DNA from: Sphingobacterium paludis
Lineage (GTDB): Bacteria > Bacteroidota > Bacteroidia > Sphingobacteriales > Sphingobacteriaceae
Reading direction: 5' to 3'
Assembly: GCF_004364125.1 (NCBI RefSeq)
Contig: NZ_SNZV01000001.1
Span: 186,001-250,000, forward strand
DNA length: 64,000 nucleotides
The notes under the pieces: model-generated
What the model saw: the letters and a program-made list of their open reading frames with translations, nothing else
Told to the model about the DNA's origin: nothing
The model's database searches: none
Shown here: positions 43,665 through 51,832 of the stretch, one piece after another
Position numbering within the stretch: the stretch's first letter is position 1
Layout of the letters: each line of letters opens with the position of its first letter
Position numbers and translations under genes: made by a program

Positions 43665-44663
43665 ATGAACTTATTGTCAGTAAATGAGTATGGTCTCTAC
43701 TGCAAGCAGGGCGATTTCTATATTGATCCCTGGAAGCCAGTACATACAGCGTTAATTACGCATGGGCACAGCGACCATATGCGCTGGGGCATGTCCCATT
43801 ACATTTGTCACCATCACACCGTTCCGATTCTGCGGTTGCGGCTTGGGGAAGACAATTCCGTCCAGGGCGTCGCCTACGAAGAGGAGCTAGAAATAAACGG
43901 TGTAAAGATCTCTTTTCATCCTGCTGGACATATTATCGGCTCGGCACAGATACGCCTGGAATACCAGGGCGAAGTGTGGCTGTTCACCGGCGATTATAAG
44001 CTCGAGCCGGATGGGGTCAGTCAACCCTATGCGTTAGTGAAATGCGACCATCTTATTACTGAAAGTACTTTTGGCTTGCCGGTTTATCATTTTCCTTCCA
44101 ATGCCGCTATCTATGCAGATATCAATGCCTGGTGGCGGTCGAATGCTGCAGAAGGCATCAATACCGTTTTACTGGGTTATGCTTTGGGAAAGGCGCAAAA
44201 TATCTTAGCACATGCGGATGAGCGCATTGGTCCTATTTTTCTGCATGGCGCGGTAGATAATGTAAATAATGCCCTTACCGAAGTAGGCTATCGCTTTGCC
44301 GGCACGCGCATCACGGCAGATACGAAACGCGATCAGATTCGCGGTGCGCTCATCGTAGCACCCCCCTCTGCTATGGATACGCCTTGGCTACGCACACTAA
44401 AGCCGTACCGAATTGCTATGTGCAGCGGTTGGATGCAGCTGCGGGGGGCGCGGAGGCGAAAAGGTGTAGACAGGGGCTTCCCGTTGTCTGATCATTGCGA
44501 CTGGCGGCAGCTTAACCAAGCCGTTATACAAACAGCCGCTAAGCATGTATATGTGACCCATGGGTACGAGCATAACTTTAGCAAATGGGTTCGCGAGGAA
44601 TACGGTATTGGCGGATCGATCTTTAAAACGTTGTACAATGACGCCGAGGAGGAAAACGTATGA
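43665..44663 (+). CDS. Ligase-associated MBL-fold DNA exonuclease
   Basis: A 332-residue metallo-beta-lactamase/beta-CASP-type nuclease. THGHSDHMRWG at residues 32-42 is the metal motif HxHxDH, and HPAGHIIGSAQ, FTGDYK and PLSDHCDW give further metal ligands. It matches the ligase-associated exonuclease family (TIGR04122). The reading frame is open far upstream, but the family begins at MNLLSVNEYGLYCKQG, so 43665 is chosen; upstream codons overlap the HAD gene antisense. Its stop overlaps the ligase start (ATGA). It is thought to trim DNA ends for the ligase. Confidence 0.92.
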   Translation: MNLLSVNEYGLYCKQGDFYIDPWKPVHTALITHGHSDHMRWGMSHYICHHHTVPILRLRLGEDNSVQGVAYEEELEINGVKISFHPAGHIIGSAQIRLEYQGEVWLFTGDYKLEPDGVSQPYALVKCDHLITESTFGLPVYHFPSNAAIYADINAWWRSNAAEGINTVLLGYALGKAQNILAHADERIGPIFLHGAVDNVNNALTEVGYRFAGTRITADTKRDQIRGALIVAPPSAMDTPWLRTLKPYRIAMCSGWMQLRGARRRKGVDRGFPLSDHCDWRQLNQAVIQTAAKHVYVTHGYEHNFSKWVREEYGIGGSIFKTLYNDAEEENV

Positions 44664-46273
44664 GGGATTTTGAGCATCTGTTTGAAGCTATCGACAGCAC
44701 GACAAAGACATCCGCTAAAGTCAGTGCAATTGCCCGTTTCCTGCGCGAGGCTAAGGAGGAAGATAAGCTTTTTGCTATCGCCGTGCTGATAGGAAATAAG
44801 CCTAAACGACCAGTGAAAACAACAGATTTGCGCTTATGGGCATCCGAGCAAGCGCAAATACCGCTATGGCTTATCGAAGAAAGTTATTATATCGTGGGTG
44901 ATTTGGCCGAAACCATATCGCTTATTCTTCCGGTACCTGCTGTGGATACGACGCCTAACGATCCTTCGCTACGGTTGATATTTGAAGATATCATCCGTAT
45001 GCGAAGCCTTTCATCGTTGGATCAACGTGATATCGTTATCCGTTACTGGATGGGGCTACAGGGAACGGGACTGTTTCTCTTCAATAAATTGTTAACCGGA
45101 AATCTTCGGGTCGGCGTTTCACGAAAATTGGTTGTGAAGGCCGTTGCCAGTTACCTCCATATGGAAGAAACCGAAATCGAGCATCGCTTAATGGGGAAAT
45201 GGACCCCATTCGAAGAAACCATGCAATCTCTTTTTCAAGATGATGTGCAAGAAACGAAACATTTCTTACCTTATCCGTTTTACCTTGCTTACGCGCTAGA
45301 TAAAGATCCTGTTGAGCTTGGCGCCATCACTGATTGGGTGGTAGAAGCTAAACTGGATGGCATTCGAGGGCAGCTTATCGTGCGCAAAAGTGAATTATTT
45401 GTCTGGAGCAGAGGTGAAGATCTGATGACCGATAAATTTGTTGAATTTGAACCGTTGCGCGATATTTTGCCGGATGGAACCGTTATCGATGGCGAGGTTA
45501 TTCCTTGGAAAGATGGTAAGCCACTCGATTTTGCTGTTATGCAAACCCGAATAGGCCGCAAAAATGTATCGAAAAGCAGTCTCGTGATGGCTCCGCTTGT
45601 GATGGTTTGCTACGACCTGTTGGAGTGGGAAGGTAATGATATTCGAGACTGGCCGTTGAGCGAAAGGAGAAAGCAATTGGAATTGCTGTTGAGCAATTAC
45701 CCGGTGAGCCATGTTTTAAAACTATCGCAGAGGCTGGATTTCGAGGATTGGACCGCCGCAGAAAATTACCGGAAGGATGCCCGACGGTATCAGTCTGAAG
45801 GCTTGATGCTAAAGCATCGGGATAGTGCATATGAAGTGGGCCGCAAGCGGGGTAACTGGTGGAAATGGAAGACCGACCCGATGACCATTGATGGGGTGCT
45901 GATATACGCACAATCTGGGCATGGACGCCGCGCTAACTTATTTACCGACTATACCTTTGCCGTTTGGGACGATGGCGAACTGGTGCCGTTCACCAAGGCT
46001 TATTCGGGACTTACTGATAAGGAGCTTCATGTAATTGATAACTGGATCAAGCGCCATACGGTCGAAAAGTTTGGTCCTGTCCGCAGTGTGACGCCTACTT
46101 TAGTTTTTGAGCTGGCGTTTGAGGGGATTAATCTCAGTAGTCGGCACAAGTCTGGCGTGGCCTTGCGTTTTCCCCGCATCTTGCGGTGGAGGCAGGATAA
46201 GCCCGCTAGCGAAGCGAACACGAAAGAGGATTTATTAAATTTGATTGCCGCCCGAGATGAATCAATTCGCTGA
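44660..46273 (+). CDS. Ligase of the Lhr/PdeM cluster (ATP-dependent DNA ligase)
   Basis: A 537-residue ATP-dependent ligase of the bacterial type TIGR04120. An N-terminal DNA-binding domain (about 1-200) precedes the nucleotidyltransferase core with adenylated Lys231 in EAKLDGIRG, then VIDGEVIPW and LMLKHRDSAYEVGRKRGNWWKWK, and a C-terminal OB domain. It seals nicks with ATP, unlike the NAD-dependent housekeeping LigA. It overlaps its upstream and downstream neighbours by a few bases, so the four genes are one transcript. Confidence 0.94.
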   Translation: MRDFEHLFEAIDSTTKTSAKVSAIARFLREAKEEDKLFAIAVLIGNKPKRPVKTTDLRLWASEQAQIPLWLIEESYYIVGDLAETISLILPVPAVDTTPNDPSLRLIFEDIIRMRSLSSLDQRDIVIRYWMGLQGTGLFLFNKLLTGNLRVGVSRKLVVKAVASYLHMEETEIEHRLMGKWTPFEETMQSLFQDDVQETKHFLPYPFYLAYALDKDPVELGAITDWVVEAKLDGIRGQLIVRKSELFVWSRGEDLMTDKFVEFEPLRDILPDGTVIDGEVIPWKDGKPLDFAVMQTRIGRKNVSKSSLVMAPLVMVCYDLLEWEGNDIRDWPLSERRKQLELLLSNYPVSHVLKLSQRLDFEDWTAAENYRKDARRYQSEGLMLKHRDSAYEVGRKRGNWWKWKTDPMTIDGVLIYAQSGHGRRANLFTDYTFAVWDDGELVPFTKAYSGLTDKELHVIDNWIKRHTVEKFGPVRSVTPTLVFELAFEGINLSSRHKSGVALRFPRILRWRQDKPASEANTKEDLLNLIAARDESIR

Positions 46274-48704
46274 CGTATGGTTTCATAACCAAGGCTGGGA
46301 GCCACATACCTTTCAACGCAATGCCTGGAAAGCAATTGCCAAGGGAAAGTCGGGGTTGCTCAATGCGCCCACCGGCTTCGGAAAGACCTTTGCGATTTGG
46401 TTTGGCGTGCTTGCGCACTACTATGAAGACAGCAATTACCAAAAACGTAAAAGCAAAAACCGACAAACGAAACTGCATGCCCTTTGGATCACGCCTTTGC
46501 GCGCGCTGTCCAAAGAGATTTACAAAGCGACAAACCAAGTAAGCAGCGATCTCGAACTCGATTACAAGATCGAGCTTCGCACGGGAGATACTAGCCTCAG
46601 TCAGCGTCAGAAGCAACGTAAAGCACCACCACAAGCATTGATCACTACGCCGGAAAGCGTGCACCTGTTGCTTGCTTCGAAAGGTGCTACGGACTATTTC
46701 AGCCAGCTGGAGTTCATCGTTATTGATGAATGGCACGAACTCCTCGGTAGCAAGCGCGGCGTACTGGTCGAACTGGCTTTAAGCAGAATAAAAGCAATCA
46801 ATCCACGCCTGAAAATTTGGGGTATATCTGCCACCATCGGAAATCTTAAGCAGGCGCAAGAAATTTTGTTAGGCGTGAACCACAGCGGCGTGATGGTCCG
46901 TGCAGACCTCAAAAAGAAGATTGAGATCGAGACGGTTTTGCCAGATAGTCTGGAGAAATTTCCGTGGGCAGGGCATCTCGGCATACGGCTATTGGATAAG
47001 GTTATCGATATTGTAAACAAGCATCAATCCACCTTAATCTTTACCAATACGCGCTCGCAGTCGGAAATTTGGTATCAACAAATTATCATGCATTACCCCG
47101 AGTTTGCCGGCATTTTAGCCATTCACCATGGTTCGTTGAGTGACGAAGTAAGGTTGTGGGTGGAAGACGCTCTGCATGAGGGGCGGCTCAAGGCGGTGGT
47201 GTGCACCAGCAGCTTAGATCTGGGGGTAGATTTTCGTCCAGTTGATTGCGTTATCCAGGTGGGTTCACCAAAAGGTGTGGCACGCTTTTTACAACGAGCA
47301 GGCCGCTCGGGGCACCGTCCACATGAAACGTCCTATATCTATTATGTGCCTACCAATTCGTTAGAGATTATTGAAGGCGACTCCTTAAAATATGCTGTAA
47401 AGGAACATATTATCGAACAGCGTATTCCCTATATTCGGAGTTTTGATGTTTTGATTCAATATTTGATGACCCTCGCGGTAGGCGATGGCTTTATCGCGGA
47501 TCAGGTTTTTACGGAAGTAAGCAGCACGCATTGTTTCGCATCGCTTAGCAGAGGGGAATTTGATGAATGCCTCTCGATGCTGATCCATGGGGGCAAGAGC
47601 CTCAGTGCGTATGATGATTTCCACCGATTGGTGTTAGATGATGGGCGTTATAAAGTAGAGTCTCGCAAACTCGCGATGCGACACCGGCTAAGCATCGGGG
47701 CTATCGTGTCTGATGCGATGATGAAGGTCAAGTTTATGTCTGGCAAATATCTGGGCTCTATCGAAGAATCTTTCATAGCGAAGCTCAAAGGCGGGGATGT
47801 ATTCTGGTTTTCCGGCCGACAACTGGAGTTGCTCCATGTACGAAACATGGAGGTCGTGGTACGGCCTACAACAAAATCGAAGGGGGTGGTTCCATCGTGG
47901 ATGGGCGGGCGGTTCTCTATCTCGCCCGACTTGGGGGTTGCCATTCGGCATAGCTTTAAAAGTATACAGCAGTCGAGGCAGGCCAGTAGGGAAGTGAGTT
48001 TCCTTCGTCCACTCTTTAAAGAACAGGAAAGACGTTCAGGATTGCCCCGCGAAGACGAGTTGTTGGTTGAATACATCTCTACCAAATATGGTTACCACTT
48101 GTTTGTATATCCTTTTGATGGCAAACTGGTGCACGAAGGTATGGCGCAGGTACTGGCCTATCGCTTGGGCAAAATCAAACCCGCAACTTTCAGTATCGCG
48201 AGTAATGAATATGGCTTTGAGTTGCTCTCCGCTACGAAATATGATATGGACGATGCGCAAATCAAAGAATTGCTATCGCCCAAAGGACTGCACCAAGACA
48301 TTACATCAGGCATTAACGTACAGGAAATGGCGCGGCGGCGATTTCGGGATATTGCCGGAATTGCTGGCCTTATCTTTCAAGGTTATCCAGGCAAAGCCAT
48401 GAAAGCAAAACACCTCCAAGCTAATGCGGGCTTATTTTTCTCTGTATTCGAGGATTACGACCCGGATAATTTGCTGTTGCGCGAGGCTTATGATGAGGTT
48501 TTTGATTTTCAGCTTGAAGAGGGACGAATGCAGCTCGCCTTTGAGCGTATTGCTGATCACGCCATCATATTAACGTTCCCCAAACAGCTAACACCATTTT
48601 CTTTTCCGATCTTTTCGGAATCTTTCCGCGAAAAATATAGCAATGAAGATTGGCAAAGCCGATTGGAACTCTTAAAATTGCAACTGGAAGGAAAGATGGA
48701 GTAA
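46257..48704 (+). CDS. Ligase-associated DEXH-box helicase (Lhr-type)
   Basis: An 815-residue superfamily 2 helicase. Walker A is APTGFGKT (Lys43), Walker B is IDEWHELLG (Asp157-His160), motif VI is QRAGRSGH, and TSSLDLGVDF is motif V. The C-terminal half is the Lhr winged-helix and Lhr-core region. It matches TIGR04121. The start at 46257 (MNQFADVW) is preferred over 46245 because the family opens there. Lhr-type enzymes move 3' to 5' on single-stranded DNA and unwind duplexes. The start overlaps the ligase 3' end, and its stop forms TAATG with the next gene. Confidence 0.94.
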   Translation: MNQFADVWFHNQGWEPHTFQRNAWKAIAKGKSGLLNAPTGFGKTFAIWFGVLAHYYEDSNYQKRKSKNRQTKLHALWITPLRALSKEIYKATNQVSSDLELDYKIELRTGDTSLSQRQKQRKAPPQALITTPESVHLLLASKGATDYFSQLEFIVIDEWHELLGSKRGVLVELALSRIKAINPRLKIWGISATIGNLKQAQEILLGVNHSGVMVRADLKKKIEIETVLPDSLEKFPWAGHLGIRLLDKVIDIVNKHQSTLIFTNTRSQSEIWYQQIIMHYPEFAGILAIHHGSLSDEVRLWVEDALHEGRLKAVVCTSSLDLGVDFRPVDCVIQVGSPKGVARFLQRAGRSGHRPHETSYIYYVPTNSLEIIEGDSLKYAVKEHIIEQRIPYIRSFDVLIQYLMTLAVGDGFIADQVFTEVSSTHCFASLSRGEFDECLSMLIHGGKSLSAYDDFHRLVLDDGRYKVESRKLAMRHRLSIGAIVSDAMMKVKFMSGKYLGSIEESFIAKLKGGDVFWFSGRQLELLHVRNMEVVVRPTTKSKGVVPSWMGGRFSISPDLGVAIRHSFKSIQQSRQASREVSFLRPLFKEQERRSGLPREDELLVEYISTKYGYHLFVYPFDGKLVHEGMAQVLAYRLGKIKPATFSIASNEYGFELLSATKYDMDDAQIKELLSPKGLHQDITSGINVQEMARRRFRDIAGIAGLIFQGYPGKAMKAKHLQANAGLFFSVFEDYDPDNLLLREAYDEVFDFQLEEGRMQLAFERIADHAIILTFPKQLTPFSFPIFSESFREKYSNEDWQSRLELLKLQLEGKME

Positions 48705-49354
48705 TGGCGAAAAAAATAGTGATGAATGGTCTGGAGATTTATCTGATGCCGCAAAAGGTGGCCTACATTCCGGAACATGAAATGGTGGTGGTTTCGGATT
48801 GGCATATAGGCAAATTGGGGCATTTTAGAAAGGAAGGTCTTTTTGTACCACCGATGCAGCTGGAAGAGGAATTTGCACGCTTAGCTATACTTATTCGCGA
48901 TTTGCAAATTAGCCACGTCGTATTCTTGGGGGATTTATTCCATTCGGTCTGGAATTATGAGTGGGATCAGTTTCAGGTTTTTTTACTTCGGTTTCCGCAT
49001 GTTAACTTTACCTTGACCTTGGGCAACCACGATGTCCTACCGGAGTCTATTTTGCAAGAGTCCGTCATTCAGGTTAAAGACTACGTGCTGCTTTCGGCAG
49101 GCATCGTGCTATCGCATGAGCCGATCAAAAACCTAGATAAGGGACTTTATAATATTGTTGGCCACATTCATCCCGGATGTGAAGTGGCGCTGCGCGGCCG
49201 GCAATACTACAAGCTACCCTGCTTTTACTGGGAGGATGAGGTGCTTACGCTGCCGGCATTCGGGCGTTGGACGGGGCTTTATATGATTTCCAAACGGCAG
49301 GAAAACAGAATTTTTGCCATAGTGGGCGATGCTGTCGTGGAAATGAAAGGTTAA
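48704..49354 (+). CDS. pdeM: Ligase-associated metallophosphoesterase endonuclease
   Basis: A 216-residue binuclear metallophosphoesterase of the PdeM/MPE type (TIGR04123). Metal motifs are VSDWHIGKLGHFRKEG (Asp32, His34), FLGDLFHS, TLGNHDVLP, LSHEP and VGHIHPG. Its Pseudomonas putida relative MPE is a Mn-dependent single-strand DNA endonuclease. The start at 48704 overlaps the helicase stop (TAATG), so a longer reading is not needed. It completes the exonuclease-ligase-helicase-endonuclease set. Confidence 0.92.
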   Translation: MAKKIVMNGLEIYLMPQKVAYIPEHEMVVVSDWHIGKLGHFRKEGLFVPPMQLEEEFARLAILIRDLQISHVVFLGDLFHSVWNYEWDQFQVFLLRFPHVNFTLTLGNHDVLPESILQESVIQVKDYVLLSAGIVLSHEPIKNLDKGLYNIVGHIHPGCEVALRGRQYYKLPCFYWEDEVLTLPAFGRWTGLYMISKRQENRIFAIVGDAVVEMKG

Positions 49355-49397
49355 CCGACATTCGGGTGCGACGGTAGCATCCGTCGGCACGCGAATA

Positions 49398-50135
49398 TTA
49401 AAAATATTTTTTCCGAATGGTGTCTAAGTCTTCGGGGTGATCAACCGCTATGGTATCAAACTCGGTCTGCGCTACCTTGATGTTGTAACCATGCTCTATC
49501 CAGCGTAATTGCTCGAGAGCCTCCGCTTTTTCTAACGATGAAACAGGTAGTTTCGTGATCTCCTTTAACACCGCGACGCGGTAGCCGTATATGCCGATAT
49601 GTTTGTAAAAAATATGTTTGCGGAGCCATTCTGAACGGTCTGCGCTGCGAAGAAAAGGGATAGTTTGCCGAGAGAAATAAAGCGCTTGTTGTTTGCTGCC
49701 AATGATCACCTTGGGCGTATTTTCACTGAAGAGATCCTCTTCGTTTTCTATTGTTTTTACCAACGTTCCGATATCGGTTTTAGGGTCTGCAAACAAGGAG
49801 CAAAGCAGATCGATTTGCAGTGGATTAATAAAAGGCTCATCGCCTTGTATATTGATCGCGACATCAAATCCATTGATTTTGGAGACTACTTCTGCACATC
49901 GATCCGTTCCCGATTCGTGGTTCGCAGCGGTTAGGATTACGTTTCCAGCAAAAGACCTGACATGTTGTTCGATGCGTTCATCATCCGTGGCTACGACTAC
50001 TTCTGATAAACTTGAGCAACCTTTGACTTGCTCGTAAACGCGCTGTATCATTGATTTTCCAGCGATATCAACCAACGGTTTGCCCGGAAAACGTGAGGAG
50101 GCATATCGTGCCGGAATTATTCCTATAATCTTCAT
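49398..50135 (-). CDS. kdsB: 3-deoxy-manno-octulosonate cytidylyltransferase
   Basis: KdsB activates KDO to CMP-KDO for lipopolysaccharide inner core synthesis. The 245-residue protein starts MKIIGIIPARYASSRFPGKPL, the nucleotide-binding loop, and contains VVVATDDERI, INIQGDEPFI, HIGIYGYR and LEKAEALEQLRWIEHG. Length is normal. It is monocistronic; a TATTTTTG promoter lies 31 nt before the ATG. Its presence confirms an outer membrane with KDO. Confidence 0.97.
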   Translation of the reverse strand: MKIIGIIPARYASSRFPGKPLVDIAGKSMIQRVYEQVKGCSSLSEVVVATDDERIEQHVRSFAGNVILTAANHESGTDRCAEVVSKINGFDVAINIQGDEPFINPLQIDLLCSLFADPKTDIGTLVKTIENEEDLFSENTPKVIIGSKQQALYFSRQTIPFLRSADRSEWLRKHIFYKHIGIYGYRVAVLKEITKLPVSSLEKAEALEQLRWIEHGYNIKVAQTEFDTIAVDHPEDLDTIRKKYF

Positions 50136-50165
50136 GATTCAAATTAACGAGTAAATATTAATACA

Positions 50166-50173
50166 CAAAAATA
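50166..50173 (-). promoter_or_regulatory. TAnnTTTG promoter of kdsB
   Basis: TATTTTTG on the minus strand, 30 nt before the kdsB start. Confidence 0.55.
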
Positions 50174-50210
50174 TAAGCATTGATTTTTGAAGGAAAATCT
50201 TACTGTTGTT

Positions 50211-50609
50211 CTATTTTAACCGTTCAAGGTTACCTTTTCGCCTGACTATGTTTTTGTAGTCCCACTGTATATCCCGTGCTTTATCCAACCATCGATCCAG
50301 ATCTTGTTCGCAGATCTGCCCCAGCTCTTTATACCGTATTTCTGCTGCTTTAAACTTGCCTTCGGTGGAGAGTCCGGGTTCATCGAACGATTGTCCACTC
50401 CAAAATAGTAGTCGTACAGAATCTTTCAACTTGCTATAACCAGCGATAGGGTTATGATCTATAAACCAAACAGGATGCGCATGCCAAAGTTTGTTGTCTG
50501 CTTCAGGTAAACTCTCGCTGATATGCCGCGCCAGCCGAGTACAGATTACTTGATCAGCTTCGGCTTGTTCTGCATTGTATTTTAGTACATCGGGATGTAT
50601 CATAGACAT
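50211..50609 (-). CDS. DUF1801 family protein
   Basis: A 132-residue cytoplasmic protein with the DUF1801 (YdhG-like) pattern. ICTRLARHISESLPEADNKLWHAHPVWFI, then YSKLKDSVRLLFWSGQSF and KAAEIRYKEL are visible. Family function is unknown; some members are linked to iron or DNA binding. Two close starts exist (50609, 50603). It is followed by a short gap to kdsB on the same strand, but a separate kdsB promoter suggests independent transcription. Confidence 0.8.
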   Translation of the reverse strand: MSMIHPDVLKYNAEQAEADQVICTRLARHISESLPEADNKLWHAHPVWFIDHNPIAGYSKLKDSVRLLFWSGQSFDEPGLSTEGKFKAAEIRYKELGQICEQDLDRWLDKARDIQWDYKNIVRRKGNLERLK

Positions 50610-50724
50610 TTGGTTGGTTATCTGTAAAAGCTACACGTAAAGCTCGGAAAATGTTTCGAAAAAAAAGGTCTATTTTTTGCTATCTTGTCCTTATCGATTG
50701 TAACATTATAGTCTGTTTTGATTT

Positions 50725-51705
50725 ATGTTTTATACGGCATTAAAATATTTTGTTCGGATAGGTCTCCATTGGTATGCTCCAGATTTACGGCGAAAAAAAT
50801 TACCCTTAGCGACCTTTGCTGGGCCAAGCGTTGTTGTCGCTAATCACCCTAACTCCCTGTTTGACGCGCTGGTTATTGCGGCGTATTGTCCTGCGGAGTT
50901 ATGGTTTCTGACGCGTGGCGATCTGTTTAGGCATCCCGTAGCGAATATGTTGCTCAGAAGCCTTTACCAGTTGCCCATATACAAGAAAAGTGACGATGAT
51001 GAGTTTGCTGTAAAAAATGATTTCACCTTTGACGAGTGTATTCGTTTATTAGCGAGTGGGAAGCATGTGTTGATTTTTCCGGAAGGACGTTCACTCAATA
51101 TCTGGGCGCTACAGCCCTTTATGAACGGTGGCCTTACCTCTTTATTGGAACGCGCCTATCGTGCAGATGTGCCGCTACAGCTGCAGCCCTATATGCTAAA
51201 TTACAACTCCTTTCAGCACGTTCCAAAATTGGTAGAAATTACTGCCCTGCCGCCTTTGGATAGTACAGACTACATCGAAAACAATCTTATACAATCTCCG
51301 GCACTGATTGCCGACCTCCGCGCAAGCCTGCGTGCTGCGATGACCGAACAGCCGCTGGCTGGAAAATTGTTGACCGACCGGGAGGAGTCGTTGCTGAAAA
51401 TTCCTGCCAAGATAGGCTACTACACACAGTTCTGGTTTTATCGTGTTTGGCGAGACTACATTCGTAAGAAGACTGCTGGTACGATCTTTTATGATTCGCT
51501 ATTATTTACCGCCTTATTGTTTTCGTATCCCATATTCGTCTTTCTAGTTAGTTTCCTTGTTGGAAAACTAGCGGGCTTTTGGATAGGTTTGCTATGTTTC
51601 ATGTTGCTTCCGGCTACTGCTTATTGCATGGCACGCTACCAGCAGATTAAGACGGAGACGGATTTAGATTCGAGAAAAGTAAATACGCTGGGGCAGAGCA
51701 GATAA
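50725..51705 (+). CDS. PlsC/Gpt2-like glycerolipid acyltransferase
   Basis: A 326-residue membrane acyltransferase of the PlsC superfamily. Motif I is NHPNSLFD: His41 and Asp47 are six apart (HX5D) instead of the canonical HX4D, a spacing also seen in Gpt2/Sct1-type glycerol-phosphate acyltransferases. Motif III is IFPEGRS. Two or three membrane helices lie near the C-terminus (about 255-300). It probably acylates glycerol-3-phosphate, lysophosphatidate or another lipid; donor and acceptor cannot be read. It stands alone. Confidence 0.85.
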   Translation: MFYTALKYFVRIGLHWYAPDLRRKKLPLATFAGPSVVVANHPNSLFDALVIAAYCPAELWFLTRGDLFRHPVANMLLRSLYQLPIYKKSDDDEFAVKNDFTFDECIRLLASGKHVLIFPEGRSLNIWALQPFMNGGLTSLLERAYRADVPLQLQPYMLNYNSFQHVPKLVEITALPPLDSTDYIENNLIQSPALIADLRASLRAAMTEQPLAGKLLTDREESLLKIPAKIGYYTQFWFYRVWRDYIRKKTAGTIFYDSLLFTALLFSYPIFVFLVSFLVGKLAGFWIGLLCFMLLPATAYCMARYQQIKTETDLDSRKVNTLGQSR

Positions 51706-51784
51706 TTTTGGTGATTTGGGTTGTGAATAAGGTTATCCATTAGTAGCACCTTTACGTTTTACCCCATAACGTCAACGCATAAAA

Positions 51785-51818
51785 AAATCCCTCTTTGCGG
51801 TTTTGCAAAGAGGGATTT
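51785..51818. terminator. Terminator of purL
   Basis: AAATCCCTCTTTGC (51785-51798) is the exact inverse of GCAAAGAGGGATTT (51805-51818), preceded by A run, so a T run follows on the minus strand. It also could serve the convergent acyltransferase gene. Confidence 0.85.
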
Positions 51819-51832
51819 GAACTCCTGTTTGT

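Noticed and set aside
46206..46736. 176-codon minus-strand ORF opposite the ligase/helicase junction
   Set aside because: Antisense shadow of two genes with intact motifs.
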